This document shows positions 14,043 through 17,130 of a DNA stretch of 17,130 nucleotides, in pieces. Numbering within the stretch: the stretch's first letter is position 1; each line of letters starts with the position of its first letter. Where the stretch lies: contig JAQVRY010000027.1 of the NCBI GenBank assembly GCA_028700795.1, forward strand, positions 1 through 17,130. Reading direction: 5' to 3'. A program made the position numbers and the translations under genes. This DNA comes from Tissierellia bacterium. Lineage in GTDB: Bacteria > Bacillota > Clostridia > Tissierellales > Sedimentibacteraceae. A model generated the notes under the pieces. It had not been told where the DNA came from. It saw nothing but the letters and a program-made list of their open reading frames with translations, and ran no database searches.

Positions 14043-14475
14043 TTGCTTCACCATCCTTTTCTGCTGCCTGTTCCTTGGCAACAAATTTGCATTTGATAGG
14101 CAATTTATGCATGGCAAGTCTCATTGCTTCTCTGGCGACATCTTCAGAAACTCCTGACATTTCAAATAATACTCTGCCCGGTTTCACTACTGCTACCCAG
14201 TATTCAGGTGAACCCTTACCTTTACCCATACGTGTTTCGGCTGGTTTTTTTGTTACCGGTTTATCCGGAAATATTTTAATCCAAATTTGACCGCCCCTCT
14301 TAACTGATCTTGTCATAGCTCTTCTGGCTGCTTCAATTTGGTTTGATGTTATCCAAGCTGGCTCTATTGCCTGTAGCCCATATTCGCCGTATGTGATAGT
14401 ATTGCCTCTCGTAGCAACACCGGACATTCTGCCTCTTTGCTGTTTACGGCGTTTTACTCTTTTAGGCATTAACAT
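14032..14475 (-). CDS. rplP: 50S ribosomal protein L16
   Basis: This 147-aa protein of the large subunit helps shape the A site and the central protuberance. PKRVKRRKQQRGRMSGVATRGN and IEPAWITSNQIEAARRAM are typical, as is the ARMGKGKG-like loop (ETRMGKGKGSPEYWVAVVKPG). The first ATG (14475) is 8 nt from AAGGAGG, while the usual family start MPKRVK is two codons later, so MLMPK is plausible. The acidic end KDGEANES is coded in the overlap with rpmC. Confidence 0.96.
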   Translation of the reverse strand: MLMPKRVKRRKQQRGRMSGVATRGNTITYGEYGLQAIEPAWITSNQIEAARRAMTRSVKRGGQIWIKIFPDKPVTKKPAETRMGKGKGSPEYWVAVVKPGRVLFEMSGVSEDVAREAMRLAMHKLPIKCKFVAKEQAAEKDGEANES

Positions 14476-14500
14476 AATTATTTCCTCCTTCCTTCAGGAC

Positions 14501-15238
14501 TTATTGCTTTTTGTCTCTTCTATAATTACTTCTTCTTTTCTTTTTGTTGTCTCTGTTATCATTTAATGCTCTTGTAGGCTCTTGATAATCGGATAATAAT
14601 GAGCCGGGTTTTCTGAGAATTTCACCTCTGCAAATCCACACCTTAACACCAATCTTACCGAATGTAGTATTTGCTTCTGCAAAACCATAGCTTATATCAG
14701 ATCTCAAAGTATGAAGAGGAACCTTACCATCTGAATATCCTTCAGTTCTAGCCATATCAGCTCCGTTTAATCTTCCTGATGCACTTGTTTTAATTCCCTT
14801 TGCACCCGTTTTCATTGTTCTTTGCATTGCCTGTTTCATTGCTCTTCTAAATGAAATACGCTTTTCAATTTGACTTGCAATATTTTCTGCAACTAATTGG
14901 CCGTTTAACTCTGGAACCTTAACTTCTTCTACATTAATAATAACAGTCTTACCGGTTATTTTTTCTATACTGGTTTTTAAATTATCAACACCGGTACCGC
15001 CTTTTCCTATAATCATACCTGGCTTTGCAGTAAATACACTTACTTTAACTCTGCCGGCAAATCTTTCAATTTCTATTTTTGCTATACCTGCTTGAAAGTT
15101 TTCTTTTTTTATATATTCACGAATTTTATAGTCTTCCGTTAAATTATCTCCGAAATTCTTTTTGTCAGCATACCATTTAGAATCCCAATCATTTATTATA
15201 CCAACTCTTAGTCCATGAGGGTTTACCTTTTGACCCAT
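14501..15238 (-). CDS. rpsC: 30S ribosomal protein S3
   Basis: This 245-aa protein lies at the mRNA entry channel. It starts MGQKVNPHGLRVGIINDWDSKWYADKKNF. The KH domain carries GKGG at 78-81 (GMIIGKGGTGVDNLK), and the C-terminal domain has GRLNGADMARTEGYSDGKVPLHTLR. It is about 25 residues longer than Bacillus S3 (218 aa). The extra residues form a very basic tail, DNKKKRRSNYRRDKKQ. The gene follows rplV by 21 bp. Confidence 0.97.
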   Translation of the reverse strand: MGQKVNPHGLRVGIINDWDSKWYADKKNFGDNLTEDYKIREYIKKENFQAGIAKIEIERFAGRVKVSVFTAKPGMIIGKGGTGVDNLKTSIEKITGKTVIINVEEVKVPELNGQLVAENIASQIEKRISFRRAMKQAMQRTMKTGAKGIKTSASGRLNGADMARTEGYSDGKVPLHTLRSDISYGFAEANTTFGKIGVKVWICRGEILRKPGSLLSDYQEPTRALNDNRDNKKKRRSNYRRDKKQ

Positions 15239-15259
15239 CTTTTACCTCCTTTACTGTAG

Positions 15260-15595
15260 TTATTCTCTCTCTTTTACAACTGCACCAACGTGGCTGCTTC
15301 TTTTTAATATTTTATATGCCGAACCTTTTGCTCTTGGTCTCCATCTTTTGAGAGTTGGCCCTTGGTTTGCATATGCATTTGAAACAAATAATTTATCTCT
15401 ATCCATATCAAAGTTGTTTTCTGCATTAGCTGCTGCAGATTTTACTACCTTTTCTAAAATTTTAGCGCCCTTGCCGGGATGAAATTTTAGAATTGCCAAT
15501 GCTTCGTCAACTTGCTTGCCTCTTACCATATCACACACAAATTTCATTTTTCTTGGTGATATTCTAATATATTTAGCAATTGCTTTAGCTTCCAT
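15260..15595 (-). CDS. rplV: 50S ribosomal protein L22
   Basis: This 111-aa protein has a long beta-hairpin that lines the peptide exit tunnel at its constriction. MEAKAIAKYIRISPRKMKFVCDMVRGKQVDEALAIL is the globular part. The hairpin is VSNAYANQGPTLKRWRPRAKGSAYKILKRSSH (about 69-100). No insertion or deletion is seen in the hairpin, where macrolide-resistance changes occur in other bacteria. It lies 17 bp after rpsS. Confidence 0.97.
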   Translation of the reverse strand: MEAKAIAKYIRISPRKMKFVCDMVRGKQVDEALAILKFHPGKGAKILEKVVKSAAANAENNFDMDRDKLFVSNAYANQGPTLKRWRPRAKGSAYKILKRSSHVGAVVKERE

Positions 15596-15612
15596 TAGCG
15601 AATCCTCCCTTC

Positions 15613-15894
15613 TTATTTAACTTTTGAAGTTTTATCGGACTTATCATGTCCTCTATATGTTCTTGTCGGAGCAAATTCACCCAGCTTATGTCCAACCATA
15701 TCTTCAGTTATATATACAGGAACGTGCTTTCTGCCATCATGTATAGCTAATGTATGGCCTACCATTTCGGGGAATATTGTCGATCTTCTTGACCAAGTTT
15801 TCAACACTTTTTTGCTATTTGCATCATTCATATCCACAATCTTTTTCATAAGACTTGGTTCACAATAAGGTCCTTTCTTTAACGATCTACCCAT
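15613..15894 (-). CDS. rpsS: 30S ribosomal protein S19
   Basis: This 93-aa protein of the 30S head forms a complex with S13 and contacts the A-site tRNA and 23S rRNA bridge. It reads MGRSLKKGPYCEPSLMKKI, with TWSRRSTIFPEMVGHTLAIHDGRKHVPVYITEDMVGHKLGEFAPTRTYRGH, standard through its length. It lies 27 bp after rplB with an AAGGAGGAAATAGTGA ribosome binding site. Confidence 0.97.
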   Translation of the reverse strand: MGRSLKKGPYCEPSLMKKIVDMNDANSKKVLKTWSRRSTIFPEMVGHTLAIHDGRKHVPVYITEDMVGHKLGEFAPTRTYRGHDKSDKTSKVK

Positions 15895-15921
15895 TCACTA
15901 TTTCCTCCTTTCAATCCTGTT

Positions 15922-16755
15922 CTATTTTTTCTTTCTTCTGCTTACTATCATACTATCAGATTTCTTGTTTTTCTTACGAGTTTTATAACCAATAGTTGGT
16001 TTACCCCAAGGTGTAACCGGTGACGGTCTTCCTATGGGAGCTCTTCCTTCACCACCACCGTGAGGGTGATCGTTAGGATTCATTACTGAGCCTCTTACTG
16101 TAGGCCTGATTCCCATATGTCTCTTTCTTCCTGCCTTACCAATGGTTATATTCTCGTAGTCAATATTTCCTACCTGACCGATTGTTGCTTTGCAGTCCAT
16201 GCTTATCATTCGAACTTCACCGCTTGGAAGTCTTACCTGCGCATACTTGCCTTCCTTAGCCATAAGTTGAGCTGCGTTTCCTGCTGAACGAACCATTTGT
16301 CCGCCTTTTCCCGGTTTAAGCTCTATATTGTGAATCATTGTACCAACCGGAATACTTCTTACAGGAAGTGCATTTCCGATTTTAATATCTGCATCTTGAC
16401 CCGAAACTATTGTATCTCCAACTTTCAGTTTATGTGGAGCTATAATATATCTTTTTTCTCCGTCAACATAATTTATAAGTGCAATGAATGAGCTTCTATT
16501 TGGATCATACTCTATTGTTGCAACTTTTCCCGGAACTCCATCTTTGTTTCTTTTGAAATCTATAATTCTATATTTTCTCTTTTCTCCGCCGCCTTTATGA
16601 CGAACTGTAATTCTTCCGTGAGCATTTCTTCCTGCCTTACTTTTCAACGGAGCTAAAAGAGATTTCTCAGGTTCATCAGTTGTTATTTCTTCAAAAGTTG
16701 AAACAGTCATTTGTCTCAACGCCGGAGAAGTTGGTCTATACTTTCTAATACCCAT
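15922..16755 (-). CDS. rplB: 50S ribosomal protein L2
   Basis: This 277-aa protein is among the largest and most conserved of the large subunit and is needed for subunit joining and peptidyl-transferase activity. MGIRKYRPTSPALRQMTVSTFEEIT opens it. His230 in NDHPHGGGEGRAPIG corresponds to the conserved histidine near the catalytic centre. The basic tail is complete. AAGGAGGAAAA lies at a good distance from the ATG. Within this window it is the first gene of the ribosomal cluster. The expected rplW is not directly upstream; instead there is a hairpin array. Confidence 0.98.
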   Translation of the reverse strand: MGIRKYRPTSPALRQMTVSTFEEITTDEPEKSLLAPLKSKAGRNAHGRITVRHKGGGEKRKYRIIDFKRNKDGVPGKVATIEYDPNRSSFIALINYVDGEKRYIIAPHKLKVGDTIVSGQDADIKIGNALPVRSIPVGTMIHNIELKPGKGGQMVRSAGNAAQLMAKEGKYAQVRLPSGEVRMISMDCKATIGQVGNIDYENITIGKAGRKRHMGIRPTVRGSVMNPNDHPHGGGEGRAPIGRPSPVTPWGKPTIGYKTRKKNKKSDSMIVSRRKKK

Positions 16756-16793
16756 GAGATTTTCCTCCTTCTTTAAATATCTATATTTCGATT

Positions 16794-16821
16794 ATTCTAA
16801 ATTCTACGATGAGATTCCCAA
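16794..16821 (-). promoter_or_regulatory. Weak candidate promoter upstream of rplB
   Basis: On the minus strand TTGGGA (16816-16821) and TAGAAT (16794-16799) are 16 bp apart, 39 bp before the rplB start. The -35 match is poor (four of six) and it lies at the edge of the hairpin array. It would matter only if rplB is separated from the upstream S10-type genes. Chance match is likely. Confidence 0.2.
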
Positions 16822-16824
16822 AAT

Positions 16825-16883
16825 GGCATCTCGCAGTCTCATTCGCCAAAATATTTGCTCCCTTCGGTCGCATATTTTGGGAA
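16825..16883. repeat. 59-bp direct repeat, copy 1, with hairpin
   Basis: Identical over 59 bases to 17067-17125, offset 242. It contains the inverted repeat CCAAAATAT / ATATTTTGG (16846-16854 and 16872-16880) around a GC-rich tip. Its right part ATTTTGGGAA (16874-16883) can also pair with TTCCCAAAAT (16815-16824), giving a second, larger fold. Confidence 0.85.
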
Positions 16884-16901
16884 GCGCAGTTTCGTTCACA
16901 T

Positions 16902-16930
16902 ATTTGCTAATTCGCTTCGCTCATGCAAAT
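16902..16930. repeat. Hairpin repeat 2
   Basis: Arms ATTTGC (16902-16907) and GCAAAT (16925-16930). On the minus strand the tip reads ATGAGCGAAGCGAAT: two GC pairs closed by GA opposite GA, around a GAA loop. Confidence 0.6.
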
Positions 16931-16947
16931 CTGGAACTCATTGCGTT

Positions 16948-17000
16948 TGACTTACCTACAATTTCTTTCTCCCTCTGGTCGAAGAAATTGGGTCAAGTCA
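16948..17000. repeat. Hairpin repeat 3, long two-part stem
   Basis: Outer arms TGACTT (16948-16953) and AAGTCA (16995-17000), then ACC / GGT, then a perfect 9-bp stem CAATTTCTT (16959-16967) / AAGAAATTG (16982-16990). The minus-strand tip reads CGACCAGAGGGAG, again GA opposite GA beside two CG pairs. Confidence 0.7.
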
Positions 17001-17029
17001 TAATCGTTGCGAATGACCTACCATCAATC

Positions 17030-17052
17030 TGTTCTTCGCTATTGCTCGAACA
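17030..17052. repeat. Hairpin repeat 4
   Basis: Arms TGTTC (17030-17034) and GAACA (17048-17052), with minus-strand tip GAGCAATAGCGA. A weaker lower stem (CC..CAA against TTG..GG) may extend it to about 17021-17059. Confidence 0.5.
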
Positions 17053-17066
17053 TTTGGGGTTCGCAG

Positions 17067-17125
17067 GGCATCTCGCAGTCTCATTCGCCAAAATATTTGC
17101 TCCCTTCGGTCGCATATTTTGGGAA
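17067..17125. repeat. 59-bp direct repeat, copy 2, with hairpin
   Basis: Exact second copy of 16825-16883. The flanks differ on both sides, so the unit boundary is sharp. It ends five bases before the window edge, so the array may continue. Confidence 0.85.
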
Positions 17126-17130
17126 TTCGT

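Larger units (their letters stand above)
16815..17130. repeat. Array of small stem-loop repeats upstream of rplB
   Basis: There is no gene in the 375 bases to the right of rplB. From about 16815 to the edge there are five stem-loops: one 59-bp element twice, and three different hairpins between the copies. Spacers share words such as CGCAGT, TTGCGAATGA and ATTCGC. Read on the minus strand, every hairpin has the tip pattern GA-NN-loop-NN-GA inside longer arms. Tips such as GAGCGAAGCGAA resemble short interspersed palindromes seen widely in bacterial genomes. By eye the GC content is higher than in the flanking DNA. Confidence 0.75.

Noticed and set aside
16756..16815. Remnant of the rplW (L23) C-terminus upstream of rplB
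   Set aside because: The minus-strand frames here give short peptides such as ...VEFRIIEI, which do not resemble an L23 end.
16825..17125. CRISPR array at the right edge
   Set aside because: Only two identical repeats exist, 242 bp apart. The intervening DNA is itself palindromic rather than spacer-like, and no cas gene is visible.

Overview
The window reads almost entirely leftward (minus strand) and suggests a low-GC, Gram-positive bacterium of the Clostridia. The evidence is the low GC content, the strong AAGGAGG-type ribosome binding sites, and the zinc-ribbon forms of S4, S14, L36 and adenylate kinase. The gene order map / KOW-type RNA-binding protein / infA / rpmJ / rpsM / rpsK / rpsD / rpoA / rplQ and an adjoining agr-type quorum-sensing locus also fit. 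No rRNA or tRNA gene lies here, and I cannot name the genus.

Region 1 (right edge, about 16815-17130) is gene-free. It is an array of small stem-loops: a 59-bp element present twice exactly 242 bp apart, and three different hairpins between the copies. It lies directly upstream of rplB, where most bacteria have rplW (L23). The canonical S10-L3-L4-L23 part of the cluster is not in the window.

Region 2 (16755 down to 3371) is a compact S10-spc-alpha superoperon: L2, S19, L22, S3, L16, L29, S17, L14, L24, L5, S14, S8, L6, L18, S5, L30, L15, SecY, Adk, Map, a KOW-type RNA-binding protein, IF-1, L36, S13, S11, S4, RpoA, L17. Gaps are 0-52 bp and L16/L29 overlap. It supplies ribosomal subunits, the protein translocation channel, N-terminal methionine removal, nucleotide balance, translation initiation and the RNA polymerase alpha subunit. 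Several starts are non-ATG (S17, L18 and SecY TTG; S11 GTG). It ends in a hairpin that can fold in two mutually exclusive ways.

Region 3 (3300 to 1) is an agr-like peptide quorum-sensing locus in two leftward transcription units. The first encodes a LytTR response regulator (AgrA-like) and a GHKL sensor kinase (AgrC-like) and is closed by a strong terminator. The second encodes a 45-aa AgrD-like pro-peptide followed by an AgrB-like processing protease. The predicted signal is a five-residue thiolactone, C-L-F-W-V. The order (A, C, then D, B) differs from the classical B-D-C-A. A terminator follows agrB. Beyond it, a further promoter with the same hexamers and spacing as the agrDB promoter reads off the left edge into what may be the first 13 codons of another gene. 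All three promoters proposed in this region carry the octamer TGTTGTAA at the -35, which makes them candidates for a small co-regulated set.
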